Positions 12,901 to 24,345 are shown, numbered from the stretch's first letter. The stretch: 64,000 bases of DNA from Aporrectodea caliginosa (GCA_020284085.1 JACEVL010001161.1:3023344-3087343); one strand, 5' to 3'. The notes: generated from the sequence alone by a model not told the origin. Translations and numbers: made by a program.

Positions 12901-14737
12901 AGATATAAGTATACAACCTTAATCATAAGTTGCATCTAGTCACAGCATATTTAACCAATGGCCTTAGGATGAAATGAGTCCATTACCTCCAGCTGAAATT
13001 GTATTTATATTCCAAAATCAATGTTCCAAACACATCAACTGTTACTGTTGCTATCCACAAACATCAGCGCATATGACTCACTTTCTCTTTTTTTCGTTTA
13101 CTTTACTTATTCATTTTTCTCTGTCTTGGCCTGCAGTCTCTTCCTCTCTCAAATTCTGCAATCACTCCTTAACACTTTAATGACGAGAGTGTACTATAAG
13201 CCACTGGGAAACCAATGCAGCTCATCATTAAAGTGTTAATCTATGCTCTGCCAGCTCTTTGGAATAAACTCATGAGACCCTCTATCAGTTCGTGAATTCT
13301 CTTTTATAAATAAAACGCTCCTTTGCTTGCCCTCTCATCAGGCTCTTGATTCTGGACTATCCTATGACCACCGTTGCTCTCATAACCAGTCTCCGGTGGC
13401 CCAAACATCAGATCATGACCTGGAACCAACACTGACCCAACAACTGGTCTTTGCATGCTCGACTGATACAACACCAGTGAATAAGTTGCACTCCCTAATG
13501 CAGTTTTTCTGGCACTGTGAACTTTCATAAAATCAAAATACAGTAATCAATGGTCCAATATGTGGATAAACACAGCCTTGTGTCTCAGTCACAAGCTGCT
13601 TCTCTCAATCAAGTTACTTAAATTCATGGTAAATTTTCACCCTTGTCACGTCAACATGTGGCTCCTGCCCTTAGCTGCAGTGAAAAAAAAAGAAAGTAAG
13701 TCATTTGCGCTGATGTTTGTGGATAGCTGTATGTGCAGCATGAACAGTTGATGTGTTTGGAACATTGATTTTGGAATATAAATTCAATTTCAGCTGGTTT
13801 GCATCTTACCCACACCCATATAAGGATCCTGAGTGGCCGAGTGGGTTGGTAGCCTGCTCGTCACGTCGGCGCCCCGGGTTCGCTTCCCGGTCGGGTCGGT
13901 TTATCAGAGATTAATTTCTCGGATCTTTACTGCGGGTGGCTCGGTCGCATTATAAACGTGGAGTACAATACAACACACAATACAACACATCACAATATAC
14001 TGGGGCGCGGTGGTATAGGGGTATGTTCGGTGCCTTGCAGCTGGAGGGTTGCGGGTTCGAATCCACCTCAAAGCCGCCGCGTAGGGACCCTGGGCAAGTC
14101 CTTCACTCGCAATTGCTCATGCGCTTCGGCGTGAAACTCCGATTCAGCGTTCGCGCAGTAGTCGGGAGCGCCTCTGAATGGGAAATCTGGTAGGGGCGCT
14201 ATAACAAGTGTTCAAATACAATACAATACAATATTCAAGTAGTATTCAGTGACCAGTCCTTTGTGCATTATGAATGTAATGTAATGTAATTTAAATCTTT
14301 GAAAATTTCTCAGCACCCACAAAACGCACGTCAGGGAGACCAGCTTATTGGCACTATATCATATCAAGTCTGCAATAGCCAGGCTGCTCTGTTCATTTTG
14401 ATGCCAGGTCAAAACCCAGGAAGGTCAAGACGAGGAGACAGTGCTATAGAAATCATTAGATTAGAAAAGACTAAATTAGCTATTAGCCGTTATCTATAAA
14501 ACTACCCAACATGCATAATTTGCTATTAACAGTGTTGCATAATAAATTATTCATAAATTATAAAATCTGCTGACAGCTCTGTACTACAACAAGACTGTCT
14601 GTGCTAAATTAAATTAGTTTACCCAGCTAGATCAAAACAGATCAATTTACCTGAGTTCAGAAAGCAAAGATTCTGGGTCACTATCTTCAGGAAAACATGG
14701 AGGAATTATATCATACTCCATCATGGTAGACATCATA
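902..14737 (-). CDS. ARMC8: ARMC8 (armadillo repeat-containing protein 8), 18 exons, C-terminal end outside window
   Basis: ARMC8 is a scaffold subunit of the CTLH (GID) E3 ubiquitin ligase, the counterpart of yeast Gid5; vertebrate ARMC8 also binds alpha-catenin and HRS (family knowledge). Exons in transcript order: 14651-14737 (ATG at 14736), 12810-12881, 12348-12490, 11298-11401, 11011-11103, 10207-10287, 8257-8332, 7476-7566, 7191-7251, 6304-6510, 5692-5781, 5130-5294, 4648-4737, 4111-4248, 2944-3099, 2107-2202, 1689-1784, 902-974. All have GT donors and AG acceptors, and phases join without a break. Landmarks matching vertebrate ARMC8 include [55 protein letters not shown] and [11 protein letters not shown]. 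The window holds about 640 residues against about 673 in human; the final 40 or so were not found at 1-901 and are probably left of the window. Exon 4111-4248 has about 15 residues more than human. The start is tentative because the first exon also has an acceptor just before its ATG, implying a 5' UTR exon upstream. Confidence 0.93.
2405..2600 (-). repeat. SINE/LINE 3'-end related repeat, reverse orientation
   Basis: Contains ATTTATATAGCACCTCTCC and ACTCAGAGGTGCTCC, the reverse complement of the 3' end shared by the LINE at 58950-59640 and the local SINEs. The same extended sequence, including AAAGAACAGTTAAA, recurs at 18385-18520. Sits in an ARMC8 intron. Confidence 0.6.
8391..8752 (+). mobile_element. 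tRNA-derived SINE
   Basis: A tRNA-like head carries a box-A-like TAGTATAGTGGTCAGTG and a box-B-like GGGTTCAAATTCC, followed by an unrelated body ending in GTGCTATATAAATTGG. It lies in an ARMC8 intron. The tRNA part cannot fold as a functional tRNA acceptor stem. Confidence 0.7.
8941..10049 (-). mobile_element. RTE-like non-LTR retrotransposon, 5'-truncated, with 23-bp TSD
   Basis: Minus-strand frames 9604-9990 and 8961-9467 encode reverse transcriptase parts: [15 protein letters not shown], the FADDI catalytic motif, then the C-terminal signature [25 protein letters not shown] and [12 protein letters not shown]. The two parts are in different frames, so the copy is broken. A perfect 23-bp target-site duplication (CAATGACAGAATCTCATTTA..) flanks it at 8918-8940 and 10050-10072. 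The 3' end is a GAAA-type tail (seen as CTTTCTTTCTTTCTCC). It sits in an ARMC8 intron in the same sense as the gene. Confidence 0.9.
10690..10912 (+). mobile_element. tRNA-derived SINE
   Basis: Head GATGGCCGATTGGTTAGAGC (box A) with GGGTTCAAACCTTG (box B). The body has GTGTAGGGACCTTG, similar to the SINEs at 14002 and 21446, and the tail is TTGTATTGTATTGTATATAA. In an ARMC8 intron. Confidence 0.75.
12986..13797. repeat. Long imperfect inverted repeat, arms about 110 bp
   Basis: The arm beginning CCAGCTGAAATTG at about 12988, including CCAAACACATCAACTG, is matched in reverse complement by 13685-13797 (CAGTTGATGTGTTTGGAACA and CAATTTCAGCTGG). The loop is about 590 bp and contains the 63-bp element at 13173. 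Probably a degraded TIR or fold-back transposon in the first ARMC8 intron. Confidence 0.65.
13173..13235. mobile_element. 63-bp piggyBac-like MITE with TTAA duplications
   Basis: Flanked on both sides by TTAA (13169-13172, 13236-13239), with ends CACTTTAATGACGAG and CTCATCATTAAAGTG that are inverted repeats. Related copies at 18059-18118 and 25128-25190 share the middle (ACTGGGAAACCAATGCAG). Confidence 0.7.
13823..13990 (+). mobile_element. tRNA-derived SINE, distinct family
   Basis: Head GAGTGGCCGAGTGGGTTGG (box A) and CCGGGTTCGCTTCCCGG (box B), a short body, then a tail of ACAATACAACAC repeats. It immediately precedes another SINE at 14002. Confidence 0.7.
14002..14233 (+). mobile_element. 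tRNA-derived SINE sharing its 3' end with a resident LINE
   Basis: Head GGCGCGGTGGTATAGGGGTA (box A) and GGGTTCGAATCCACC (box B). The 3' part has CGGGAGCGCCTCTGA and GGGGCGCTATAACAAGTG, matching the LINE 3' end at 59554-59605. The tail is an ACAAT-type simple repeat. Related copies are at 21446, 45802 (reverse) and 62948 (reverse). Confidence 0.85.
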
Positions 14738-16677
14738 CTAAAAGAAGCATAACAACTTACTAAGAATATTGTTCATACTTTCATATTGCTTTCTTCTACG
14801 AGGACTGTAACAATTTCTAGCAGATTTAATATTAATGTATACGTTCATGTTGGCCTCAGTAACAATTTCTTGCACACTTACTTTCGGCATTAGCATTACT
14901 CACTGGTGCAACAATCGGCAAACTTATAGTATCATGGGCTGAAGGATTATACAGCATCATTGGGCATGCTGCGCGGACACCCGACGGTACCAGGTTTTCT
15001 AATGACCACACCAACCATGACACTATATCCTTCAGCCCCCGACACTATAAGCTTGCCAAACAATCTCTATCTACATCATTGTGGGAGTTCTTGCAACTAG
15101 AGCTATGAAAACCATCTAGGACCCAAACACGAAAAATTATCACACAGATTATGCAGTGCTTTGTTTTACAGCAACGCAAAAGTTAAATAACGCTATCAAG
15201 AATCCGGCAAGCCAATAGTATCGGGGGCTGAAAGATATAATGCGTAAGTTTACTGGCGTCGTGATTTTCGCTTAGGGTCAGGTTAGGCGTCGTGAAGGTC
15301 GGTTAGGGTCAGGGTTAGTGCCGTCATTAGAATACCTGGTACCGTTGGGCGTCCGCGCAGCATGGGCTGCATGCCCAAAGATACTGCACAATCCCTCAGC
15401 CCACGATACTATAAGTTTCCCGAAGAATCCTACACAAAACACAGTAAATATGTAGTAATTTACCTGAATGAACTTTTTTCAGCAACAGTCGTTTAATAAT
15501 TATAAGCCAAAGACTTGAGCCCAGTGATGAAGGGGTGTCCAAACCGAGTCTACCAGTGTCGACACCCCATTTCCCTTCTGATTAACATAAAATCCAGTTC
15601 CTATTCGTATAATATTCTTCTGTTGATGAACTTGCCATTAACATATTTTTCTCACCTGTTTTGCTTCTTTTTTTCTTTTTCTACGTCTGTATGTGAATAA
15701 AATATCAACAAATTGCAATGCAGCATACAACACCAATAATGCGTTTTATTACATCTGCCAATATCAGACGTGTCTCTTATAAAAGCGATAGTCTGGGTCT
15801 ATTCTGAAATGGTATCAGAAGATTTCAGAAGATTTTTTAGAATCTATATACAAACAGCATCTTGAACAGCAGCCATAAATCTCAGAAGAACATTATGCCA
15901 AAATTATTTATCGGTGATTGTTTTCCGCCAGCATTGAACAATTAACGAAACATTGCAAATGGCAAATTGATCTCTGATCCCATGCTTGCTGGACCCACAT
16001 TAAATGCAGTCGCCCACAAGTTGCCACGAGATGCCTGTAATAATAAATTTATGAAGATGATGATGGGTGTATATATGTATGTACATACATTCGTTTATTT
16101 CCACAATACAGCAAGCAAAAAGTTGTAGGTAAACAGTTTCTAAATAGGCCTACTGGCCTACTACTACGCTATACTTGTGTTGAGTCGATCTTTAGGTAAA
16201 AGTCTACGACTCTAACATCTTTGCTTTAGGGGTCAAAATAATGAAGGTCTTTCTCTGAGAAAATAATAATGGGCATTGTTTGTTCTGGGTATGAAAAGTG
16301 GGGGTACGGTACCTTCTAGTCCAAAAGTGGGGGTTACCTCGGCCATCGCTCGTACCCCCGGAAATTACGCCAATGGTCCGACGGCTTTGGCAAAGAAAAA
16401 AGGAGGTAGGCCTAACGATTTCTGACGTGTGAAATCAACCGGATTAAATTTTCTATTAAATCGCCGACTTCCTTAAGTTCCTTGACCTTACGAGGTCAGT
16501 AGGGCCAATTCACTAAAAAAAATAGCGCTAAATAAGTTTGTTTGCTTTGACAGCGATGGCTGTCGTCCTGTCATTAATTTCTGGCACTAATTTCAACGGG
16601 AATTTTGCAAAACTAAATTGTATCATAATTTCATAATCTTTGCGAGACGCAAGAAGCGCTTGAGGTAGATAAGGATC
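14738..16677. other. Region between head-to-head ARMC8 and MBOAT7
   Basis: Both genes' first recognised exons face away from each other across about 1.9 kb. It holds the paired MITEs at 14914-15425 and a short TATG/CATA microsatellite at about 16065-16095. Promoters for both genes are expected here, but I cannot point to a specific motif. A 5' UTR exon of ARMC8 is likely inside it. Confidence 0.5.
14914..15425. mobile_element. Two adjacent related MITEs in opposite orientation
   Basis: Four copies of one terminal sequence appear: CGGCAAACTTATAGTATC (14916, forward), GACACTATAAGCTTGCC (15041, reverse), CGGCAAGCCAATAGTATC (15205, forward) and GATACTATAAGTTTCCCG (about 15405, reverse). They read as two elements, about 14914-15063 and 15203-15425. 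The outer arms are also related inward (GCTGCGCGGACACCCGACGG against CGTTGGGCGTCCGCGCAGC). Confidence 0.65.
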
Positions 16678-19600
16678 ATGGGACGTCAAATATTAGGGGT
16701 AATGGAAGCGGACGACTTGGTGTATACAGTTATTTTGATTCTTTCGCTACCTTTGGGTCATTTCGTGAAGAACACGAGTGACTCCTGGAAGAAGCAAAAA
16801 TTCTGTTGCTTTGCTGGTTGTGCCATAGTGGCTGTTGTTTGCCGACTGGATGGTCTTCACTCTCTGCTGACAGCCATTGTCAACTGCGCTATTGTTAGTC
16901 TTCTTAGTCCAAGGTAATTGTTGTCCATCAATACGGAGAACTCTTCCAGAACATAGAATCTAATTAAAGCAGAACAACACTGGAACGAAGTGAATGGGGC
17001 ACAGAAACTTTGGGGAGGGGGTGCTGCAGAGGCCATGACTCTGATGGCCGCAGAATTTGAAGTTTACAGGGGTACAGTTTGGTGTGCTAAAGATGCTGAC
17101 AAGGAAGGAAACTAAAGGGTTTAAAGAAGCACCACTTGTAAGCAACTAGCTATTAAAAATTGGTAATTTTAATGCAGTTTCCTGTGTTTTAGATATACAT
17201 CGTAATAATAAACTCGAGATTTCTAGAGTGCCCACAAAAGCGAAGTCGCGGGAACCAGCTTATTCACAGGCACATAATTATAATACAGAAGTAGACGACA
17301 TACTGGCCAGCATGGCTGACAGGCTACTGTTTTGCCCATATATTTAATCATTTATGTAAGTACTGCAAGTCTTACTATCTCGGCACCAGCACTGGTAGAT
17401 TCTACAGTTATTATATACGAAATTCAGTTTTTGCTAATCAGAAATTATTTGTCTGTTACCATGCCTGATTGTTTCACTGAAAGAGTGGTTTTGCATATAT
17501 TTCAGAATTTGCCATATTGTGAGCTTTGTTTGGTGTTTTGGTTACATTCTCTTCTTTCGTACGACATCTTATTTTGGCCTTCCTCAGGTTGTACCACATG
17601 CAAATGCAGTACAGCTGCTGTTAACATTAAAGGTAAATGTTTTACTGTTATTGTTCAAACTACCATAATAAATTGTCATGCTTGCTAGGGAGTAAGTAAT
17701 TAAAATATTGTGTTGCGGTGAATCTGAGTGTAGACCAATTTTAAGATTGACTTCTGCAATGTCATAATGCTCAACAAGTATTGGAAATTCAAAAAATTCT
17801 TGCTTGTACATGTGTGATTACAGTATAGTTTTTGTGGTTAAAGTAAAAAATATTAAAGAAATACATTGCAAGTAACAAGTAAACTGCCTATATTTAACCT
17901 TTATTTTCTGTGTGATGATCGGCCCATGGATCCTGATGATGATGATGATGATGATGATGTGGGCAACCTATGGTGGTTGGTGCTTTGACTTGCATGAACA
18001 AAATTATGATTTTTGTATGTCTAGGCCAACCTGTCATTTCGTTGTTTAAATCATTTGACACTTCAATGAAGAGCTTGTACTAAAAGCTGGGAAAACAGTG
18101 CAGCTTGTCATTAAAGTGTTGTTCATTAGAACTTAGATAATTTATATCTTGATTTAAAAGTTTTGCTGTTATTCCTTTGATTGATCCAGATGGTTGGATT
18201 GGCCTTTGAAGTTCATGACTCTTGGAAGAACAAGGAGCAACTGGAGCAGTGTGCTCAGAAGGATTCAGGAGATCTCCAACTCCAGAACAAGTACCAGAAC
18301 ATCAACCCCACATTCACCGACATGTTCTGCTACAGCTTCTGCTACATTGGTCTTCTAACAGGTGAAGGATGAGAATTCATTCATGCACTCATTCACGACT
18401 TATATAGTGCCCCTCCAAGATACCTACTCAGAGGCACTTCCAGTCGAACTCTGGCAATAAAGAACAGTTAAAGAATCAGTGTTGGCCCAGCACTTCAGGT
18501 TCATGCATGACTGTATGTGCATAGGATTTCTTTTATGCACTGACTTTGTTTTGCATATAAGCCGTTTTGTTTTAAGAGCATCCAACTTAACCTGAGGAAT
18601 GTGTCTAGTGTGAGCTTTCTGTTACCAAAGGCATTAATTGATGGCTGATATGAAGACAAACCAAAAATCTGGCTTCAATGTTTAGCTGATGACTTTGTAG
18701 ACAAGGAAATGAACTGGACAGGAATTGCAGTGTATATGTATTCCCCTTTAAAAGACCAGCTTGAGCTGAATGAACTTGGAAGTTGTTTAGAATAGTACCC
18801 CTTTCATCAAGCATCGAATAGCAATTTCTCGTGACTGTATGAAAGGTCGCAATTGGGGAATTTGGAATACAAACGCCCAGCTAGCTACCAAATTCACCTG
18901 TTTACATCCTACATACTGCCTATACTTCTTTATGGGGCTGAGACCTTGATGCTCACAGTGGCCCTGGAGAAGAAGGATGCCTTCCAACAGTGGTGCCTGA
19001 GAAGAATCTGGTGACCTACTGTTTACTGTACATATCACAAATGTAGAAGTTTCCAGGCTCACGGGACAGACCCCAGTCTCAGAGATGATCGAAACTAGAA
19101 AACTGCAAAAATTTTGGCACTTTGCACGATGTGATAACAGGCAGGACAAAAGTATGTATGTATTTAGGTATGTACGTACGTACGTAAATACCGAGATGAT
19201 TGGTGAAGAATCATGGAAACAGCGACACCTTGGAGAGGGACTTGCCATTGGTGATGATGATGAATTGTTTAATCTGCAGTGGTACTGTTTTTTCTTTTAC
19301 AGGTCCATATTATAAATTTAGAACATATCATGATATGATACACAACAAAGACTCCAAGGACATTGAAACTCTGTCTGTAATGCGAGAAAGATTAAAGTGG
19401 CTGCCTGTGATTGTGGCTGGATTTCTGATTGCTTCCAACTACTTTAGCATACAGGTAAAAGAACTTAATTGCAAATGCACTTGTATTGCTGCTTAAGGCG
19501 CAACATTTGTACCATGGAGGTAAGAGCGAGGAAACATAACATGTGTCTTGCAACAGGGAAGTGTGATGCTTCTGTACAAGCTTGACTCACCTAACTCCTT

Positions 19601-20066
19601 CTGAGCCATATAACAATCTGAAAGACTAAATGCAAATGATTGGCTTAAATGCTAGTAAAGTTCTGTTAATTAATGCTAATCATGGAACTCTATGGCTAAG
19701 CTGGACACCTTAATGCACAGTCCTTCATAGTAGTAGTTTCTGTTTAACGACACTGTGTCATTACAAAGTTAATTAGCGTCACCCTCTTCCTTTCTCCAGG
19801 CTTGGGTTTGGCACAGTCTTTCCTGTTAGTTAATTTAGTTTTTTTTATAGTTATACATGTAGTTGTTACAGTTGCTGTGACTATGCTTGAAATTTTCTAT
19901 TGGCTATGAATTTGGTGTTTTTGACAACAGTTAAATTCTTTTCTGTTAATGCTGAAGTTATTTGTTTAATGTTTGTTTAACCCTTTGACTGGCAACCGCG
20001 CTTTAAAGCGCGCATACATACATACATACATACATACATACATACATACATGTATACATGTATACA

Positions 20067-20102
<36 letters not shown>

Positions 20103-20518
20103 TACATACATACATATATACATACATACATATATACATATATATACATATATATATGCATATATATATATACATATATATACATACATATATATACATA
20201 TATATACATACATATATATACATACTTATATATACATACATATAAATATACATATATATTTATACATACATATATATATACATATATATATATACATATA
20301 TATATTATATATATATATGCATATATATACATATATATACATACATATATATATACAATTATACATACATATATACAATTATACATACATATATATATAC
20401 ATACATTCTATATACCTACATATATATATATATACACATATATATATACATATATATACACATACATATATATATATACATTCATATACATATATACATA
20501 CATATATATATACATACA

Positions 20519-20559
<41 letters not shown>

Positions 20560-22550
20560 ACGTATATATATACATACATTTATATATACATACATATATA
20601 TAATTATATATACGTATATATATACATACATTTATATATACATACATACATATATACATACATACATATATATATACATACATATATACATACATACATA
20701 TATACCTACATACATACATACATATATACATACATACATATATACATATATACATACATACATATATACATACATACATACATAGGCTACATACACATAT
20801 ACACATTTACCTTTTATCGGGAAAAAATAGGGCAAGTCAAAGGGTTAATGTGTGCTATTCTGTGAAGCTGAGTTTCTAAATTATACTTGTGCTGGCTCGT
20901 TACAGTATGTGAGGTCCGATGAATTCTATGAAGACTGTGGCCTGCTGTATCGCGTCTTCTACATGATGCCGATGTTTACCATATTCCGCATGCGGCTGTA
21001 CATTGCATGGCTCCTGTCAGAGTGCATCTGCATGTCGGCCACCCTCGGCGCTTACCCTGTGACCAGTCAGTCAAAGTGTGGCCAGGGTCCTAAGGACTAC
21101 AGTGCACTGGAGAATAGGTTAGCAGAAAGTTGATGAGTGATGGCGTGTGCTTCTCACATGGCAAAATATTTTACTACCATGGAACAGTTGAGTAGCCCAG
21201 CATTGTCACTTTGAATTTCAGTAGAAAGAGCATACAGCTGCAAGAGTTGCATTCAAAGTTTATTGTTGATAAGTGCAAGCAAATGAACAATTTGAATGCT
21301 GCTAGCTTGCTCCTCAACCCCTCTGAGACCTTAATCTGTTTTAACTGTATATAGACTATGGTTTATTAGTTTCTTTTCCAGAGTTCAGAATAACTTGAGT
21401 CTTCAATCAACAATACCATAGACTTGGCAACCTCGTGAGAGTGAGTGGGGCGCGGTGGTGTAGGGGTATGTTCGTTGCCTTGCATCCCTGAGGGTTGCGG
21501 GTTAGAATCCACCTCAAGCTGCCGCGTAGGGACCTTGGGCAAGTCCTTCACTCGCAATTGCTCATGCGCTTCGGCGTGAAACTCCGATTCAGTGTCCGCT
21601 GCTGTGGTCGGGAGCGCCTCTGAGTAGAAATCTTGAAGGGGCGCTATAACAAGTGCTCATACATACATAAAGATTAATCACCCGTTACTTGCCTCTCTAA
21701 AGCAGAATCCTTAGAGTCGTCATAACTAAATCATCATCTGTAGAATCATGACTAAACTTCTTAGAGTTCTTAGAGTCATGACTTGTGACATTGCAGACAA
21801 CAATATAAAACTACTGGTTCTCTGCAGTGGTATTTTTAGTTTTCCTGTGTTTCATAGATCTGTGAGTTAGAACCGATCACAAACCTCTCTGTTTAATTTC
21901 CGACTTCATGATTAGCATAGCATGTATGCCATCATATGATTCTGTTTTCATTTGCTAATCATTCCCATGTGGTGTCTGGTACAGGGATAAGAAGGCAACT
22001 TCACTAGTGAAGTATGACTTTGAAACCATTCACAACATAGACATATATGGGTGTGAGCTAGCGCCTACTGTCAGAGCAGGAATGAGATCCTGGAATATGT
22101 CAGTGCAGTACTGGCTGGCATCCAATGTCTACCGACGCACTTCAACATACTCAGGACCAGTCAGGTGAATCTCTTAGTGATTATTGTGACTCATATTTAG
22201 AGTTGGGTTTCTGTTAAGTGATTTTATTAAAGGGTTTATGTAGTGAACAGAGTTTGTGTATCAAAACCTTGGTGCTGACTGTTCTACTGTGGTGATGCTC
22301 TGTAAGCAATTGCCAGCTGCAAAGAATGTCATCCTCCTCAGAGGAATGCAGCGTCTTCTATCATATATGCGAGGGACTTGCTTAGTGTTGCATTTTATGT
22401 GCTGTGACCTTCTTCAGCTGTCATCACCCCTCTTCTTCGATGCTACATAGTCCAGAACTCTAATTTGGTATCTAATATCACCTGTGATGGGAATCCTTCG
22501 TTTGGCCTGTATGTGTCTGTGGGAGCTTCCCATTTGGGGACTTTTCTAGT

Positions 22551-22590
<40 letters not shown>

Positions 22591-23295
22591 GAGATTTGAG
22601 TGCCGTAGTTCGTAAGCGGTCAGTGACTCGAAGCAACGATTCAGAGGCACTTTGAGTACCTGAGTACTCTGAGTTATCTGAGTACTGTTCCCTTATTAAC
22701 ATTTATTCTTATTGATGTTAACATCATTTAGTTTGGTGCAGGCAGCGCTTCTGTGAGGTACGTAGAGGCACTGTAATAAATGTCCACATAGATACAACAT
22801 ACCAATAACAAAGAATATTGTGGATAAAGTGCTATAATGATCTTATGAAAAACTAATAATGGACAATGCATTAAAGAGAACCGAAAGACGAGTGTTTTCT
22901 TGTTTCTTCATTTGTGCTGTAGGGTAGCGATAACCATGATGGTCAGTGCTTTCTGGCATGGTGTTCATCCGGGCTACTACCTCAGTTTCCTCACAATTCC
23001 TCTTAACCTGATTGCCGAAGATGCAATGATTGCTGCATTTCGAAAAGGAGCGACAGCTCATCGACAGGCTCAGTTTGACTGGTTTTGTTGGTTCTTTAAG
23101 ATGCGTTGTTTTGAGTATATGTGTATGGGATTTCTACTCCTCAGCCTCCAGGACACTCTACGATACTGGCAGAGCATCTACTTCCTCTGGCACATTGTCA
23201 TTGTCATCTTCATTGTGATTGGTTCGATCTCACAGATGAAACATAGGAAAACTAGAGAATGTGTTAATCACAAAGTCTCTGAAAAGAGCCAGTAG
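16678..23295 (+). CDS. MBOAT7: MBOAT7 / LPIAT1, lysophosphatidylinositol acyltransferase, complete, 7 exons
   Basis: Membrane-bound O-acyltransferase that re-acylates lysophosphatidylinositol, in vertebrates preferring arachidonoyl-CoA, in ER-derived membranes (family knowledge). Exons: 16678-16913, 17506-17632, 18190-18361, 19303-19454, 20906-21117, 21985-22164, 22923-23295 (TAG stop). Splice sites are GT..AG and phases join cleanly. Two in-frame starts exist, at 16678 and 16702. The second ([10 protein letters not shown]) gives 475 residues, close to human 472, and fits the family N-terminus better; the first gives 483. Hydrophobic segments run throughout. With the 16702 start, the conserved MBOAT Asn is residue 329 ([11 protein letters not shown]) and the conserved His is residue 364 ([12 protein letters not shown]). 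Their 35-residue spacing equals human Asn321-His356. Other family blocks are [20 protein letters not shown] and [15 protein letters not shown]. It is head-to-head with ARMC8 about 1.9 kb away. Intron 4 holds a piggyBac-type MITE with microsatellite and intron 5 a SINE. Confidence 0.95.
18059..18118. mobile_element. 60-bp copy of the miniature TIR element
   Basis: Ends CACTTCAATGAAGAG and GTCATTAAAGTG, with middle CTGGGAAAACAGTGCAGC matching the copy at 13173. The flanks (TTGA, TTGT) are only TTAA-like, so this copy is older or decayed. In MBOAT7 intron 2. Confidence 0.6.
18385..18520 (-). repeat. SINE/LINE 3'-end related repeat, reverse orientation
   Basis: CGACTTATATAGTGCCCCTCC and CTACTCAGAGGCACTTCC repeat the sequence at 2405-2600 in the same orientation. 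In MBOAT7 intron 3. Confidence 0.6.
19981..20844. mobile_element. piggyBac-type MITE whose interior is almost all microsatellite
   Basis: Flanked by TTAA (19977-19980, 20845-20848), with ends CCCTTTGACTGGC and, inverted, CCCTTTGACTTGCCC. Just inside the left end is the palindrome CGCGCTTTAAAGCGCG. From about 20013 to 20790 the interior is imperfect TACATA/TATATA repeat. In MBOAT7 intron 4. Open frames here (runs of Tyr, Ile, His or Thr) are microsatellite artefacts. Confidence 0.85.
21446..21668 (+). mobile_element. tRNA-derived SINE (same family as 14002)
   Basis: TGGGGCGCGGTGGTGTAGGG start, box-B-like GGGTTAGAATCCACC, then CGGGAGCGCCTCTGAGTAG and TTGAAGGGGCGCTATAAC before a CATA tail. In MBOAT7 intron 5. 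Confidence 0.85.
22554..22590. repeat. (TAA)n microsatellite
   Basis: About 12 tandem AAT/TAA units in MBOAT7 intron 6. Confidence 0.9.
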
Positions 23296-23944
23296 TTTAT
23301 TTTATTGTCTAAAAATGTTATTAGTTTGCGCCTCCCAAAGGAAAGGTGTTTGAAAGAGTAATTTATTTCTGACTTACACAATCTTCTGCAATGGCATAAT
23401 GATTGATAATTATTTCAAACATAGCAGGCTTTAGGACTGCATGAATATAGAAATAGGCCTCAGAAAGATGCAGGTAAGAAGTTATATGAAATTTAGAAAG
23501 GCTGTGTGATATGATAGGTTGTACAAATTTCTGTACAGTTTCAAGATAACTGGAATTAAAGGCTGGTATTGACATATGCATTTTTAATTCGGCATATTTT
23601 GTGTAGACATTGTGTTTCAAAACAGATGATGAGAATGATTGTTATTTTGCTGTGAATATTATACATGTTTTTAGATGTTCATCGTACATCTTGGGAAAGG
23701 AAGTTTGGGAAGTTTTCCTGAAATGTAAAATGGTCTTTAGGACTAGCGTAGAAACTTAGCACTGATGTTTCTATGCCACAGCCAGGAATGTAAATATGAT
23801 ACGTGTCCCATCCTGTTTTAGACTGATGGCAGCACGAATGGTTATACATCACAATATTTTTGCTTCAGTGAGGACTTTCTGCATACTTGATTAACTTATA
23901 GTAACAATAATAATAATTTTAGTAATAACAATGTCGTTCAGGGT
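23296..23944. other. MBOAT7 downstream region
   Basis: Probably includes the MBOAT7 3' UTR. No coding or repeat feature is recognised. The first clear AATAAA-like sequence I noticed is far downstream (about 24810), so the transcript end is unknown. Confidence 0.35.
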
Positions 23945-24345
23945 CAAGTAACTCGGCTTGCTCTTTTTAATGAGTGCAGCCTTTGCCACTGTTGACCGGT
24001 CTTTATGGGCCTCAAAAAGTTGTTTGTATTGCGGGTCGTCCTCTGAAGTGTTTGTGCTCTTTCCTCTCTGACCGCATTCAAGTTGTATGTTTCAGTCCAC
24101 AGTCAAACTGGTCCCCAGCTCATTTGGGTTGCCACAGGGTTCCGTTCTAGGTCCTCTGCTTCACTGCAGACCAAAGCCATGTTCTTTCCTCCCTGGGAGT
24201 TGCTGCTCACAATACGCTGCCGATACCCGAACACATATCGATGACCAAGCTGCAGAGGCAAGCTCCTTAGGTGAGAAATTGAGACATCTGAGGCAGTTTG
24301 TGTATGGAATGTCATCCAACTGTCTCCGGTAAAACGCTGCCGATC
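23945..24345 (+). mobile_element. Degraded LINE reverse transcriptase fragment
   Basis: Broken frames contain GLPQGSVLGPLL (the RT GVPQGSVLGPLLF motif) followed by YAADT in place of the catalytic YADDT. This is typical of CR1/L2-type LINEs. Frameshifts and the changed active site make it a dead copy. Confidence 0.7.

Noticed and set aside
14002..14080. Possible tRNA gene (box A and box B present)
   Set aside because: No cloverleaf or acceptor pairing, and the same unit recurs with a shared tail; it is a SINE head.
15265..15325. TTAGGG-like sequence (GGTTAGGGTCAGGGTTAG), possible interstitial telomere
   Set aside because: Only a few imperfect units, lying within a MITE.
19966..20865. Long open frames on both strands rich in Tyr, Ile, His, Met and Cys
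   Set aside because: They are translations of TACATA/TATATA microsatellite inside a MITE.
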